Positions 17,348 to 27,531 are shown, counted from the first letter of the stretch. The stretch: 64,000 bases of DNA from Planktothrix rubescens CCAP 1459/22 (GCA_904830895.1 LR882958.1:3240001-3304000), one strand, 5' to 3'. Notes: generated by a model from the sequence alone, not told the origin. A program made the numbers and translations.

Positions 17348-17857
17348 ATGGTAACAAAGAATATCAGAGCCGTGACTTACGTTCCGCCAGACTATCATAA
17401 AAAGCTGCGTCAGTACATGAAACGGCACAACTTAACTGAAAGTGCCGCTTTAGTCCAGATGATTAAACAGTTTTTTGATGGGGAACAACCTCAATTCAAT
17501 TCAGAATTGAAAACTGAAGTCGAAGAAATTGTACAAGAGCAACTGAAACTGTTCCAAGAGGATATTGATCTTTTAAAAGAACAAATTGCTTTAATGCAGA
17601 AGTTATCAGAGAAAAAAACTCCTGTCGAAACTAACCGTCGATCCTCAAATTCTGTGAATAGTAATCATCCTAGAAGTTTATTGAGGTTAACACCAAAAAC
17701 CGAGGAAGAACTAACTCGCCGTTTAGGGGTAAATACAGGAAATGTTGCTAAAGAATTCTCTAAAGGTGCAGAACATTTTAGCCATTGGAGTCAACAAAAA
17801 GATCCCAGTGGTATTGGTTGGCACAGACGGGGGGATGGTTTGTACTATCCTGTTTAA
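17348..17857 (+). CDS. Probable ribbon-helix-helix/coiled-coil protein
   Basis: 169 residues. The first 45 residues (RAVTYVPPDYHKKLRQYMKRHNLTESAALVQMIKQFF) look like a beta-strand plus two helices of a ribbon-helix-helix DNA-binding fold. A coiled coil follows at about 55-95, then a polar linker, then a second helical segment TPKTEEELTRRLGVNTGNVAKEF that resembles a helix-turn-helix. It ends with a tryptophan-rich tail (DPSGIGWHRRGDGLYYPV). I infer a regulator from this layout; no target is evident. Confidence 0.6.
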   Translation: MVTKNIRAVTYVPPDYHKKLRQYMKRHNLTESAALVQMIKQFFDGEQPQFNSELKTEVEEIVQEQLKLFQEDIDLLKEQIALMQKLSEKKTPVETNRRSSNSVNSNHPRSLLRLTPKTEEELTRRLGVNTGNVAKEFSKGAEHFSHWSQQKDPSGIGWHRRGDGLYYPV

Positions 17858-18048
17858 ATAATTACACCATAGTCGGATTTTTTCAATAACCTGCTACCAC
17901 TAGGAATATTAAATTATGAGTTGTTTGAATGATTAGGGTGTAGCCAAAGTTTAGGGTTTACACCCTGATCAACTAACCCTCGTAATTGCCTTAAAAGATT
18001 AATTTGTGGTCACAATCCTGTGATTTTAGGTAACACCATAACTAATGA

Positions 18049-18417
18049 TTAATCCTCTATTTCTACCCAAACTGTAACCGCAGCAACAGCAATTAACATC
18101 TCATCATTTTTGTCTTGAAATTCTTCAATTGCCCTTCCCTGTACTACCATTCCCCCATTTTCAACGATAATACTTTTCTGTCCAAAGGGTAAAACTGCTA
18201 ATACTTCTTCAGTTCTAACTTGTTCGGGATAGGGAACTGCAATTTGCACTTCTACAATCATTTGATTCGGATGATTTAACCCGGCAACTTCCCAAATTCC
18301 GGGTAAAGCATTATTGGCGATCGCATTTCTAACCGCCCTAGCTGCGGCGATGGTGGGTTCCTGTCCATGTTGATCAATACCCATTCCCATTTCAATCACA
18401 AATCGTTTTTTAGCCAT
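18049..18417 (-). CDS. Lin0512 family protein
   Basis: 122 residues. It matches the Lin0512 family by RFVIEMGMGIDQHGQ at the start, AAARAVRNAIANNALPG, and the repeated alternation of strands in VEVQIAVPYPEQV and AVAAVTVWVEIED. The family is compact, conserved and found in several phyla; its reaction is not known. It lies 53 bases upstream of the transglutaminase-like gene on the same strand, so the two may be cotranscribed. Confidence 0.8.
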   Translation of the reverse strand: MAKKRFVIEMGMGIDQHGQEPTIAAARAVRNAIANNALPGIWEVAGLNHPNQMIVEVQIAVPYPEQVRTEEVLAVLPFGQKSIIVENGGMVVQGRAIEEFQDKNDEMLIAVAAVTVWVEIED

Positions 18418-18470
18418 GATTTTTACCTGTTATTTTTTTTAGTTTAGTTGATGATAAATCATTAAGATAC

Positions 18471-19307
18471 TTAATGACTAATGGCTTGATTTGTATATTC
18501 AGAATCATTTACATCAGACATAGTTTCTAAACCCTCAACATCCACGTTCATTTGAGTCATTTCTACATCCCCAAAAATCGTAGCAAAAGCAGTATCCGCC
18601 GCATCTCGTCCGGTTCCAATTCTGATTAATCCATCCAGGGGAGCTAGACGAGTCGCATCAAATAGATACCAGCGATCGCTTAAATATACCTCAAAATAAG
18701 CATGAAAATCAGGCGGTTGTAGTTTATAAGCATAACCCGATGCAAACCTAGCTGGAATATTTAAAGCCCGACAAAAGGCAATTCCTAAATGGGCAAAATC
18801 TCGACAAACTCCCGCTCTTTCTGTCACCGTATCAAAGGCAGAAGTATGTTGATCACTACTTCCAGATAAATATGTCACGTTATCATAAATCCAATTACAA
18901 ATTGCCGTAATTCGTGAATAATCTGGCAGTAAATAACCAAATTCCGATTGTGCTAATCGCATTAATCGATCGGATTGACAATAGCGACTTGGATAAATAT
19001 ATTGTAACATTTCTAAGGGAATTTGAGCAACGGGAACTTCATTAATTGTTGTCGGATTTGTTTCTTCATAAATTACATCAACAATGGCTTGATAGGATAG
19101 GCGAAATTTTCCCGAAGGTACATTAATCCTCAGATAACGATTACCTAAAACCGGATTAACATATTCTTCAAAATGGAGATTTGATTCTAATTGTAGATGT
19201 TCTTCTAATATCCGTTGATTGTGAGCTTTAGCAACATTGATATTAAAAATAAACGTACTATAATCCCTAACTTCATACTCTAATTGACAACCAACTTTAA
19301 ATTTCAT
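18471..19307 (-). CDS. Transglutaminase-like cysteine peptidase family protein
   Basis: 278 residues. A beta-rich N-terminal domain (about 1-105) precedes a transglutaminase core with a complete catalytic triad: Cys168 in ERAGVCRDFAHLG, His202 in PPDFHAYFEVYL and Asp217 in WYLFDATRLAPLDG. Bacterial members act as proteases or amide-bond hydrolases, and the substrate is unknown here. There is no signal peptide, so a cytoplasmic location is likely. The exported protein gene lies 21 bases upstream on the same strand. Confidence 0.9.
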   Translation of the reverse strand: MKFKVGCQLEYEVRDYSTFIFNINVAKAHNQRILEEHLQLESNLHFEEYVNPVLGNRYLRINVPSGKFRLSYQAIVDVIYEETNPTTINEVPVAQIPLEMLQYIYPSRYCQSDRLMRLAQSEFGYLLPDYSRITAICNWIYDNVTYLSGSSDQHTSAFDTVTERAGVCRDFAHLGIAFCRALNIPARFASGYAYKLQPPDFHAYFEVYLSDRWYLFDATRLAPLDGLIRIGTGRDAADTAFATIFGDVEMTQMNVDVEGLETMSDVNDSEYTNQAISH

Positions 19308-19328
19308 ATTTCCCTCCGTGATGGCAAT

Positions 19329-20159
19329 TTATCCTGCATTCCTAACTAACTTTAATTGATATCTATATAAGGCCACCGGATGACCACTTGCCGTAAAGAA
19401 ATTTGGATCTTTAGGAGATAAATAAACCGCCGTAACTTGATCTGCAACAATGGATTTAACTTCGGATTTTGATCCAACTTTCTCAAATTCTGCTTTGTAA
19501 CCTGTGGTTGTTTCCACTTCATTCAAATAGATTTGAGATGAGCTTTCAAACACCTGTTGACTGATTTCCGTTGCAATAAATTGATCCTCCCTGGGACTTT
19601 CACTACTCCGACCCGTAATGGTGGAAACCAATTCTACATTTCCGGGTAAAGCGGTCATTTGACGATTGGGATTAGTCGGATCAATCTTAACCGATAAAAT
19701 TCCATTTTCTCCCAAGGTTGCCTTACCAATATTAAACCCATTAAAAGCGCGATCTCCCACTATCTTAATATCTATTTTATCATGATTTTTGGGATCGGAT
19801 TCCTGGGGAGAAAAAAATAAAGTTAGGGGAAAAATCTGTAACTTAGGTAACAATTCAACCCGTTTAAATCTAACCTGAAACTGTATCGGTTGCTTCAGAG
19901 ATTCAGAACTATTTTTAAACCCAGGAGTGGTCACTTTAGGAGCAAGGGGAGCCACTTTATCTACTAACATACTCGTAACATTCCATTCCCCCTCCATCCA
20001 CTCAGGATAATATAAATCTTCCTTCACCGCCTGCACCATTGGTTTATGATTCCAATTTGGAAATGCGGATAAACGGTCGGCTAACTGTCCCGCTTGAGCT
20101 TCGGTTTTCCCTATAATTAAACCAACAATTAAACCCAGAATTAGAATTAATTTCTTCAT
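19329..20159 (-). CDS. Exported protein, DUF6816-like
   Basis: 276 residues with a clear signal peptide (KKLILILGLIVGLIIG then a small-residue AQAGQ cleavage region near 22-24). The mature part has the pattern LADRLSAFPNW..., YYPEWMEGEWNVTSMLVDKVAPLAP and a C-terminal GHPVALYRYQLKL. This pattern belongs to cyanobacterial and plastid lumenal proteins often grouped as DUF6816. I infer a thylakoid-lumen or periplasmic lipocalin-like protein; its function is unknown. Confidence 0.75.
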   Translation of the reverse strand: MKKLILILGLIVGLIIGKTEAQAGQLADRLSAFPNWNHKPMVQAVKEDLYYPEWMEGEWNVTSMLVDKVAPLAPKVTTPGFKNSSESLKQPIQFQVRFKRVELLPKLQIFPLTLFFSPQESDPKNHDKIDIKIVGDRAFNGFNIGKATLGENGILSVKIDPTNPNRQMTALPGNVELVSTITGRSSESPREDQFIATEISQQVFESSSQIYLNEVETTTGYKAEFEKVGSKSEVKSIVADQVTAVYLSPKDPNFFTASGHPVALYRYQLKLVRNAG

Positions 20160-20173
20160 TTTTTTTTAATAGT

Positions 20174-20217
20174 GAATAGGGATCACTGATTTAAGAGGAT
20201 TTCACGGATTTTAATCT
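20174..20217. repeat. 44-bp dispersed repeat, copy 1
   Basis: The segment GAATAGGGATCACTGATTTA... continuing to AATCT is found in inverted orientation at 33617-33660 with one difference seen by eye. It lies in noncoding sequence at both sites. Confidence 0.8.
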
Positions 20218-20247
20218 GTCATGACTTACGCATCACCGCTATCAATA

Positions 20248-20272
20248 GTAGGGGTAATTCATGAATTACCCC
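20248..20272. repeat. GGGGTAATTCATGAATTACC palindrome, copy 1
   Basis: A perfect palindrome centred on CATG. Other copies lie at 24036-24063, 33457-33484 and 34803-34830. This copy lacks the final TAC. Confidence 0.9.
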
Positions 20273-20290
20273 AAATTTAGATGATTAATC

Positions 20291-20695
20291 CTATAAACTT
20301 TCCAGAGGAATAGGTTCCCAAACTTCCCCATATTGTTCTTTTAAACCCTGCCAATTTTCCACCTGTCCTGGCTCATATTCCCCTGGTTTTCCCCATTGTA
20401 AAAATGCACTTAACGCCACTTCATTTTGTTCATTTAGGAAGCGAATCGCGTAGGTAGTAAAATTGCCCCGTTTCGCTTCTCCGGTTTCAAATTTAACCTG
20501 TTTAATATGATCCATATTCAGATGAAATTCAAAGCCCTCGGTGTGCATATTCGCATATTTTCCTTTGGGTAATTCTGCATAAAATAGCTTTTCAATCTTT
20601 CCCCGGGCTTCTAATACAGCCGAACTACTGGTAACAATTAACCGTAAAGTTCCTAAACTTTCACAATCTTCTAAAAATGCTTTGAGATTACTCAT
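20291..20695 (-). CDS. ChuX/HutX-like heme-utilisation family protein
   Basis: 134 residues. The single alpha/beta domain contains EKLFYAELPKGKYANMHTEGFEFHLNMDHIKQVKFETGEAKRG... and ends with a tryptophan-rich EVWEPIPLESL. Cyanobacterial proteins of this pattern are commonly annotated as ChuX/HutX family, which bind or handle heme in the cytoplasm. The assignment rests on recall of that pattern; heme binding itself is inferred. It stands alone between the exported protein gene and phoH on the same strand. Confidence 0.65.
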   Translation of the reverse strand: MSNLKAFLEDCESLGTLRLIVTSSSAVLEARGKIEKLFYAELPKGKYANMHTEGFEFHLNMDHIKQVKFETGEAKRGNFTTYAIRFLNEQNEVALSAFLQWGKPGEYEPGQVENWQGLKEQYGEVWEPIPLESL

Positions 20696-20783
20696 GGTTC
20701 AAGTTCCCAATTTAATTAGTTTTTAAGACTTAATTTTACTAGATTTTTGGGAACTTCAGCTTAAATCTTTCTAAGATATATTT

Positions 20784-21743
20784 TTACTTAGGCTTTTCAT
20801 GCTTTTCATAAGCCGCCACAATGCGCTGGACTAATGAATGACGCACGACATCTGCTTGAGAAAATTCACAAAAGGCAATTCCCTCAACATTTTTTAATAC
20901 TTTTAAAGCCATTGTTAACCCCGATGTTTGATTGGGTAATAAATCCGTTTGGGTAATATCTCCCGTGACCACCATTCGAGAACCAAAACCTAAACGTGTT
21001 AATACCATTTTCATCTGACCCGGAGTAGTATTTTGGGCTTCATCTAAAATCACAAAGGAATTGTTTAACGTCCGACCCCGCATATAAGCAATGGGAGCCA
21101 CTTCAATCACCCCACGTTCTATTAAATTTGCTGTTTTTTCTGGGTCAATTAATTCATAAAGCGCATCATATAATGGTCGTAAATAGGGATTAACTTTTTG
21201 TTGTAAATCCCCAGGTAAAAATCCTAATTTTTCCCCAGCTTCCACCGCCGGACGAGTTAAAATTAACCGTTCATATTGATCAGATAATAGGGCTTGTAAC
21301 GCTAAAATTGCCGCCAAATAGGTCTTTCCTGTTCCCGCCGGGCCAATACAAAATACTAAATCATGACTACGCATCGCCTGGATATATTGACGTTGACGAA
21401 AGGTTTTTGCCCGAATTTCTATTCCTCGCCTGGTTTTCGCTAAAACATCACGCTGAATATCTTTAAAAACATCCTCTTGATTAGTATTAATTGCATGACG
21501 CGCCGTTAGGATATCTACAGAACTAATCGGTTTTCCATCCTGCCATAACTCGTTCAAAGATGCAACTAATTTTTGACACAATTGAATCTGACTAGCGGTT
21601 CCACTGATTAGCAATTCCTGTCCCCGCATTACCAGTTCAGCGCCCGTTTGTTGAGATAGAATTTTAAGATTATCTTCTTGATAGCCAGAAAGCGCCATTG
21701 CACTTTCCATACTTGGTAACCCAAGGGTGAATCGCTCAGTCAT
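20784..21743 (-). CDS. phoH: PhoH family ATPase
   Basis: 319 residues, standard for PhoH/YbeZ-like (PhoL) proteins. An N-terminal KH-like part (about 20-70) is followed by the ATPase with Walker A GPAGTGKT (134-141), a Walker B-type FVILDEAQNTTPGQMK near 232 and the sensor MVVTGDITQTDLP-like motif near 260. These proteins are linked to RNA metabolism and ribosome maturation. It is the third gene of the rpsP-khpA-phoH run on the minus strand, a cyanobacterial arrangement that ties it to translation. Confidence 0.93.
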   Translation of the reverse strand: MTERFTLGLPSMESAMALSGYQEDNLKILSQQTGAELVMRGQELLISGTASQIQLCQKLVASLNELWQDGKPISSVDILTARHAINTNQEDVFKDIQRDVLAKTRRGIEIRAKTFRQRQYIQAMRSHDLVFCIGPAGTGKTYLAAILALQALLSDQYERLILTRPAVEAGEKLGFLPGDLQQKVNPYLRPLYDALYELIDPEKTANLIERGVIEVAPIAYMRGRTLNNSFVILDEAQNTTPGQMKMVLTRLGFGSRMVVTGDITQTDLLPNQTSGLTMALKVLKNVEGIAFCEFSQADVVRHSLVQRIVAAYEKHEKPK

Positions 21744-21801
21744 TAGATATTACAAAATATGATTACTTTTAATAAAAATTCAAAACCAAATTACCATTAT
21801 C

Positions 21802-21836
21802 CGTAATTCGTAATTCGTAATTCGTAATTCGTAATT
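21802..21836. repeat. Heptamer tandem repeat (CGTAATT)5
   Basis: Five copies of CGTAATT in the gap between phoH and khpA. The same unit recurs at 35685-35707. It belongs to the cyanobacterial STRR class. Confidence 0.9.
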
Positions 21837-21974
21837 CTTCAGAGAAGACGTTGGGCAAAATTGTTAGGGTTGGTTAAACCTAATTCTGCCCAACATTAAA
21901 AAACCAATTCCAAGGGCAAACCTATCCTCAATAGTGATTAGGAATTCACTACTAAGAATAGAGTTAAAACCACT

Positions 21975-22424
21975 TTATTCTTCGTATCTTCGATTCAAAC
22001 GAGGCTTAGAAGGGGCTGCACGGACTGGACGAGCCTGTTCCGAATATTGACCCGGGGAACGCTGATTAAAGCTCTCCCTGGGTTCCCTCGGACTCGCGGG
22101 TTCATCGGATTCACCATTGTTATAGATATCCAGATAAACCGTTTCACCAGAGGACACAGCCAGGGCCGTTAAAACCATCCGAATCGCCTGAATATTGCGC
22201 CCGCCACGACCATAAATCCGTCCCTTATCTTCGGCTTCTACAGCTAACCGAATCCAAGTTCTGCGTATGCTAGAAAAACGCTCACAATCAACCTTCAGGG
22301 ATTCTGGAAATTCCAGAAACGGCTTGACTAAAAACCGCACCAGTTCGTCATAACTGGGACTAGACTGCGGATTCTGCGACAGTTGTTTCGGGTTCGACTC
22401 CAGACTTGAGTAGTTCAAAAACAT
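21975..22424 (-). CDS. khpA: KH-domain RNA-binding protein KhpA
   Basis: 149 residues. The KH core (about 25-100) includes [21 protein letters not shown] and the nucleic-acid-binding GRGGRNI loop at 72-78 (GxxG type). A charged, proline- and arginine-rich tail follows from 105. KhpA forms a complex with KhpB, which is also encoded in this window (63097-63573), and binds many RNAs. The first ATG lies 65 bases inside the 3' end of rpsP. No other ATG is available before the KH core, so the overlap suggests translational coupling. Confidence 0.92.
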   Translation of the reverse strand: MFLNYSSLESNPKQLSQNPQSSPSYDELVRFLVKPFLEFPESLKVDCERFSSIRRTWIRLAVEAEDKGRIYGRGGRNIQAIRMVLTALAVSSGETVYLDIYNNGESDEPASPREPRESFNQRSPGQYSEQARPVRAAPSKPRLNRRYEE

Positions 22425-22647
22425 TTTCTTTTCTCAGGATGTCACGCACAGTATCAGTCGGTTGTGCCCCTTGCTGTAGGCGACGGATAATACCAGCCTT
22501 ATCCAATCGAACTTCGTCGGTTCTAGGATTGTAGAAGCCCAGTTCTTCTAGGGGACGACCATCTCGGCGAGACAAACTATTCATCACCACAATGCGGTAA
22601 CTAGCTTCCCGCTTTTTTCCGAATCTCTTTAAACGCAGTTTGATCAT
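22360..22647 (-). CDS. rpsP: 30S ribosomal protein S16
   Basis: 95 residues starting [20 protein letters not shown], the invariant S16 beginning, with [15 protein letters not shown] and the following [21 protein letters not shown]. The ATG at 22647 is chosen over one four codons earlier because S16 proteins start MIKLRL. The last 65 bases overlap khpA in another frame. It is the first gene of an rpsP-khpA-phoH unit. S16 is needed for 30S assembly. Confidence 0.97.
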   Translation of the reverse strand: MIKLRLKRFGKKREASYRIVVMNSLSRRDGRPLEELGFYNPRTDEVRLDKAGIIRRLQQGAQPTDTVRDILRKENVFELLKSGVEPETTVAESAV

Positions 22648-22784
22648 TAATTGATGCAAAACACTTCTCTATGGATTGTAAGCTATTTTTCAACAACCGA
22701 GCCATTTCTTTGGGATAAACTTTAGCCAACACTTGTTGTATGGGCGATTGACCCCTGAAAACGACTCAAACTGTCAGAAATACT

Positions 22785-23861
22785 ATGCCATCACCTATTC
22801 TATCTCACTGGATTGACCTGAAAAAAAATAGTCGTAAATTCCTGTTCCCAGCTTTGGGTATCATTACCCTGATCTTGATTTTACAGTTGGGGAAATATTT
22901 CCGTACCCCGACCCCACACCAAAATTCCTTAATTTATCAACACCTAACCGAAATTCCCGCCACCGCCCAAAAAGTTACCGTTGGGGTTTATGCTCAAAAT
23001 ATTTATGAATTGAATGCTTCAAGCAATACCTATTATCTGGATTTCTATTTATGGTTACGTTGGAAAGGCAAAATTGACCCCGTTGCTAACTTAGAATTTA
23101 TGAACGGCGTTGAAGACTGGGGAAGAATCATCGAACCCGCTTATGAAGAACCAAAAAAACTCAAAGATGGTAGTTTCTATCAAATTATGCGGGTAGAAAG
23201 TCGGTTTCGAGAACCCTTTGAATTTTCCCGTTATCCCCTAGATGAACAACGCTTAGGGGTGACAATTGAAAATGCTGTTTATCCATTAAATCAATTAGTC
23301 TATATCGCAGATACAAAAGAATCAGGTTATGCTGCGGATTTAACTGTTCCCGGATGGAAAATTAGAAATTCTGAAATTAAAACCTTATCCCATCAATATC
23401 CCTCTAATTTTGGGGATTTGGACGAAGGAAAAAATAACTCGATTTATTCTACTCTGCGGTTTGAAATGCACATTTCCCGTCCTCTAAGTTTCTTTACTTG
23501 GAAATTATTACTCCCGTTATTCGTAGTTTTGTTTTCTAGTTGGGGTGCATTATTACTCTATCCCATCTACGTTGACTCTCGAATTATTCTTCCCGTCACC
23601 GCTTTATTAACGATTGTTTTTCTGCAACAATCCTATTCCGATGCTTTACCTGATGTTGGCTATTTGGTATTATTAGATAAAATCTATGCCTTAGTCTATG
23701 TTTTAATTATTGCCGGGATTTTAGAAACCATTATTACCGCAGATTGGGCAAAAAGTGAAGATCCCGAATCCATTGTCCGAGTCAAAAAACTTGACCAATG
23801 GTTTTTAATTGCAAATATCGTAATTTTATCCGGGGGAATGATTCTATTTTTGCTATTTTAA
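22785..23861 (+). CDS. Prokaryotic pentameric ligand-gated ion channel homologue
   Basis: 358 residues. A hydrophobic N-terminal segment (18-36) is followed by a beta-rich ligand-binding-like domain (about 45-235) and four membrane helices (about 239-258, 266-283, 290-318 and 337-357). Cys-loop family features are visible. YYLDFYLWLRWKG (83-95) matches the strand-2 region, FSRYPLDEQRL (147-157) takes the place of the FPFDxQ motif, and ALPDVGYLVLLDKIY marks the M2-M3 loop into M3. The Cys-loop cysteines are absent, as in the Gloeobacter channel GLIC. Ion selectivity and ligand are unknown. It is divergent from rpsP. Confidence 0.8.
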   Translation: MPSPILSHWIDLKKNSRKFLFPALGIITLILILQLGKYFRTPTPHQNSLIYQHLTEIPATAQKVTVGVYAQNIYELNASSNTYYLDFYLWLRWKGKIDPVANLEFMNGVEDWGRIIEPAYEEPKKLKDGSFYQIMRVESRFREPFEFSRYPLDEQRLGVTIENAVYPLNQLVYIADTKESGYAADLTVPGWKIRNSEIKTLSHQYPSNFGDLDEGKNNSIYSTLRFEMHISRPLSFFTWKLLLPLFVVLFSSWGALLLYPIYVDSRIILPVTALLTIVFLQQSYSDALPDVGYLVLLDKIYALVYVLIIAGILETIITADWAKSEDPESIVRVKKLDQWFLIANIVILSGGMILFLLF

Positions 23862-23867
23862 GACTTT

Positions 23868-23992
23868 TATAGCAATCTTAAATGATTTGCGATCAGAATA
23901 TAGAACCCCACCCTAGCCCTCCCCTTACTAAGGGGAGGGTTGGGAGGGGTCGAGATAGATGGAAATATTACAACTGATTTAGGATTGCTATA
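23868..23992. repeat. MITE-like element with TATAGCAAT ends, copy 1
   Basis: TATAGCAATCTTAAAT at the left end (23868-23883) matches the inverted right end ATTTAGGATTGCTATA (23977-23992). The interior carries a GC-rich palindrome (CCCTCCCC TTACTAA GGGGAGGG, about 23908-23951). The element lies just after the channel gene and encodes no protein. A second element with the same ends is at 33433-33534. Confidence 0.75.
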
Positions 23993-24035
23993 GCTAATTG
24001 GTGTTAGTTTTGGAGCGATCGCAATTAAGAATAAA

Positions 24036-24063
24036 GTAGGGGTAATTCATGAATTACCCCTAC
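24036..24063. repeat. GGGGTAATTCATGAATTACC palindrome, copy 2
   Basis: Full 28-base version with GTA and TAC at its ends, a perfect palindrome. It lies between the channel gene and the 3' end of carB, which converge, so it could act as a bidirectional stem-loop. Confidence 0.9.
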
Positions 24064-24090
24064 TCAATTGTCAACACCCGACAGGATGGG

Positions 24091-27000
24091 TTAGATGTAA
24101 TAATCCTGAATCGCTTTCACTTCCAGGGGAGTAGACTTTAAGGAATGAATCGCTGCCACCGTCGCCTTAGCCCCAGCAATAGTTGTAATAATCGGGATTT
24201 TGTAGGCTAAAGCCGAACGACGAATCAGAATCCCATCACTGCGGGACTCCTCCCCAGAAGGAGTAATAATAGCCAACTGCACCGCCTGGTTTTTGATAGC
24301 ATCCAAAATATTCGGCCGTCCTTCGTGCAGTTTCAACTCCATCTCCACTTTCACCTCATTTTCCCAAAGCACTTTGCGAGTCCCAATAGTCGCGGTAACT
24401 TTGAACCCTAAAGCCAAGAAATCCCGCACCACGGGCACAATAGCCTGTTTATCCCGTTCATTCACCGAAATAAACACCGTCCCCGATAGGGGTAACACCT
24501 GTCCGGCGGCCAGTTCTGCCTTGGCAAAGGCTTTGCCGAATTCGGTATCAATCCCCATCACTTCCCCTGTAGAGCGCATTTCCGGCCCTAACAGCACATC
24601 CGTACCAGGGAATTTAGCAAAGGGTAACACGGCTTCTTTCACAGAAACGTGGGTGGGAATTATTTCTTCGGTAAAGCCCAATTCAATTAAACTTTTACCC
24701 GACATCACCCGGGAAGCAATTTTGGCTAAGGGAACCCCAATCGCCTTAGAAACAAAGGGAACAGTTCGAGACGCCCGGGGATTAGCCTCTAAAATAAAGA
24801 CATTTTCCCCCTGTACCGCAAACTGAATATTCATTAACCCAACCACATTTAAGGCCTTGGCCAGTTCAATGGTTTGACGGCGAATGGTGGTAACGGCGGC
24901 TTCCGATAGGGTTTGGTAGGGAATCGAACAAGCGGAGTCCCCAGAGTGAATTCCAGCCTGTTCGATATGTTCCATAATTCCACCGATCACAACATTTCCC
25001 TGTTGGTCGGCGATCGCATCCACATCAACTTCTATGGCATTTTGCAGGAACTGATCGACTAAAATGGGGTGATCGGGTTCGACATGAACCGCAAACAGCA
25101 TATATCGTTCCAATTCTTCATCGGAATAGACGATTTCCATGGCCCGTCCCCCTAACACATAGGAAGGACGCACAACCACCGGATATCCGATGCGCTTCGC
25201 CACTTTTAAGGCTTCTTTGAAACTGCGGGCCATACCGTTTTCGGCTTGCAAAATATTCAATTCCCGCAGAATTTTTTCAAACCGTTCTCGGTCTTCAGCA
25301 ATATCAATCGAGTCGGGAGAAGTTCCCCAAATCTTGGTTTTTAGGGTAGTTTTTTCTAAGGCACGTTGCAGAGGTAAGGCTAACTTCAGAGGAGTTTGAC
25401 CACCGAATTGAATAATAATTCCTTCCGGTTCTTCTGCTTCAATAATATTCAGAACATCCTCTTTAGTTAGGGGTTCAAAATATAAGCGATCGCTCGTATC
25501 ATAGTCGGTGGAAACGGTTTCTGGGTTAGAGTTAACCATAATTGTTTCATAACCATCCGCCCGTAAAGAATAGGAGGCATGACAACAACAATAATCAAAC
25601 TCAATCCCCTGTCCGATGCGGTTAGGGCCACCGCCTAAAATCATAACCTTGGGTTTTGTAGACGGTAAAATTTCGTCTTCTTCCCAGTAGGTTGAATAGT
25701 AATAGGGTGTGGTCGATTCAAATTCCGCCGCACAGGTATCCACCATTTTATAAACAGGTTTGACTCCTAATCCTTTGCGATAGGTTCGGACTTCATCTTC
25801 CGTGGTTTTGGTGGCAAAGGCAATTTGGCGATCGCTAAATCCTAGGCGTTTTACTGCCAATAGTTTATCTGGTTGTAACTGTTGTAAAGAACTGCGTTTG
25901 AGAAATTTTTCCGTTTCTAAGATTTCCTGCATTTTATCTAAAAACCAAGGATCAATTCCGGTCAGTTCATAGATTTCTTCTACGGTCATTCCCAACAGCA
26001 TCGCATTCCGAACTGTTAAAATTCGTTCTGGGTTAGGTGTGCGTAAACCGGAACGAATATGATCCAAACTAGAGAGTTTTTCCGAGCGATCGCAACCCCA
26101 ACCTGCTAACCCAGTTTCCAAGGATCGTAGGGCTTTTTGGAAGGATTCACAGAAGGTTCCACCAATCGCCATCGCTTCCCCGACGGACTTCATTTGTGTG
26201 GTTAAAACAGGTTCCGAACCAGGGAATTTCTCAAAGGCAAAGCGGGGAATTTTTGTCACCACATAATCAATTGTGGGTTCAAAGGAAGCCGGGGTTTTCT
26301 TAGTAATATCATTGTTGATTTCATCTAAGGTATATCCCACCGATAATTTCGCGGCAAATTTAGCGATCGGGAATCCTGTGGCTTTTGAAGCTAAGGCAGA
26401 AGACCGACTCACACGGGGATTCATCTCAATCACAATAAAATCACCCGTCACCGGATTAACTGCAAATTGAATATTAGATCCGCCGGTTTCTACCCCAATT
26501 TCTCGGATAATTTTAATCGAGGCATCCCGCAATCTTTGATATTCTTTATCGGTTAAGGTTTGGGCAGGAGCAACGGTAATTGAATCCCCCGTATGGACTC
26601 CCATCGGATCGATATTTTCAATCGAACAAATAATCACCACGTTATCAGCCAGATCCCGCATTACCTCTAATTCATATTCTTTCCAACCAATTAAGGATTG
26701 TTCGATTAAAATTTGAGAATTGGGAGACGCATCTAAACCCGATTGAGCAATTTCTTCAAATTCTTCTTGGTTATAGGCAATACCACCCCCAGTTCCTCCC
26801 ATGGTAAAGGCTGGACGAATAATTAAGGGGTAGCTACCAATTTGATGCCCTACCTGAATCGCTTCACTCATGGTATTGGCAATTCCCGAAGGGCAACAGG
26901 CCACTCCGATTTTTTCCATCGCCTCTTTGAACAGTTGCCGATCTTCGGCTTTTTCAATCGCTTCTAATTTGGCCCCAATCAGTTCGACTCCATATTTCTC

Positions 27001-27324
27001 TAAGGTGCCATTTCTGGCTAAAGCTACGGCTAAGTTAAGGGCGGTTTGACCTCCCATTGTGGGTAATAGGGCATCGGGACGTTCTTTTTCGATTACCTTG
27101 GCCACGATTTCGGGAACCAGAGGCTCAATATAGGTGCGTTCGGCCGTTTCTGGGTCGGTCATAATTGTCGCTGGGTTGGAGTTGACCAACACCACCTCAT
27201 AGCCTTCTTCCCGCAGGGCTTTACAGGCTTGAGTTCCTGAATAGTCGAACTCACAGGCTTGTCCAATCACAATCGGCCCAGAACCCAGGAGCAAAATTTT
27301 CTTTATGTCTGTACGTTTCGGCAT
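24091..27324 (-). CDS. carB: Carbamoyl-phosphate synthase large subunit
   Basis: 1077 residues, the full family length. It makes carbamoyl phosphate from ammonia (delivered by CarA), bicarbonate and 2 ATP for arginine and pyrimidine synthesis. The two homologous halves are clear: [19 protein letters not shown] near 11-29 and its counterpart [19 protein letters not shown] near 565. Each is followed by an ATP-grasp domain (about 128-335 and 675-870, both with EVNPR/EANPR-type metal sites). The C-terminal allosteric MGS-like domain is at about 940-1070. carA is not in the window. Confidence 0.97.
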   Translation of the reverse strand: MPKRTDIKKILLLGSGPIVIGQACEFDYSGTQACKALREEGYEVVLVNSNPATIMTDPETAERTYIEPLVPEIVAKVIEKERPDALLPTMGGQTALNLAVALARNGTLEKYGVELIGAKLEAIEKAEDRQLFKEAMEKIGVACCPSGIANTMSEAIQVGHQIGSYPLIIRPAFTMGGTGGGIAYNQEEFEEIAQSGLDASPNSQILIEQSLIGWKEYELEVMRDLADNVVIICSIENIDPMGVHTGDSITVAPAQTLTDKEYQRLRDASIKIIREIGVETGGSNIQFAVNPVTGDFIVIEMNPRVSRSSALASKATGFPIAKFAAKLSVGYTLDEINNDITKKTPASFEPTIDYVVTKIPRFAFEKFPGSEPVLTTQMKSVGEAMAIGGTFCESFQKALRSLETGLAGWGCDRSEKLSSLDHIRSGLRTPNPERILTVRNAMLLGMTVEEIYELTGIDPWFLDKMQEILETEKFLKRSSLQQLQPDKLLAVKRLGFSDRQIAFATKTTEDEVRTYRKGLGVKPVYKMVDTCAAEFESTTPYYYSTYWEEDEILPSTKPKVMILGGGPNRIGQGIEFDYCCCHASYSLRADGYETIMVNSNPETVSTDYDTSDRLYFEPLTKEDVLNIIEAEEPEGIIIQFGGQTPLKLALPLQRALEKTTLKTKIWGTSPDSIDIAEDRERFEKILRELNILQAENGMARSFKEALKVAKRIGYPVVVRPSYVLGGRAMEIVYSDEELERYMLFAVHVEPDHPILVDQFLQNAIEVDVDAIADQQGNVVIGGIMEHIEQAGIHSGDSACSIPYQTLSEAAVTTIRRQTIELAKALNVVGLMNIQFAVQGENVFILEANPRASRTVPFVSKAIGVPLAKIASRVMSGKSLIELGFTEEIIPTHVSVKEAVLPFAKFPGTDVLLGPEMRSTGEVMGIDTEFGKAFAKAELAAGQVLPLSGTVFISVNERDKQAIVPVVRDFLALGFKVTATIGTRKVLWENEVKVEMELKLHEGRPNILDAIKNQAVQLAIITPSGEESRSDGILIRRSALAYKIPIITTIAGAKATVAAIHSLKSTPLEVKAIQDYYI

Positions 27325-27501
27325 TATGAATTCTGTGTATATCAGTTGAGGTTTAGCTTCATTAAACGGGATTGAGTATACAACTTACTCTTAAGTCTCT
27401 AAACATTTTAAGGGTATCCCTTTAAATTCTTGTCAACTGTTTGATTAAACCTTGACAAATTCAGTTTTGGTTTTTTTTACAAAAATTTAAAATTTTTGGG
27501 G

Positions 27502-27531
27502 TTGCCACCGGATGCGCCGCCGTGCTATATT
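27502..27531 (+). promoter_or_regulatory. Sigma70-type promoter candidate
   Basis: TTGCCA at 27502-27507 and TATATT at 27526-27531 with an 18-base spacer. It points toward the hairpin and T-run at 27550-27657, so it could drive a small RNA or read on to the 95-aa gene. Confidence 0.4.

Noticed and set aside
24293-24826. 177-codon plus-strand frame inside carB
   Set aside because: The opposite strand carries an intact, highly conserved carB; the frame is a composition shadow.
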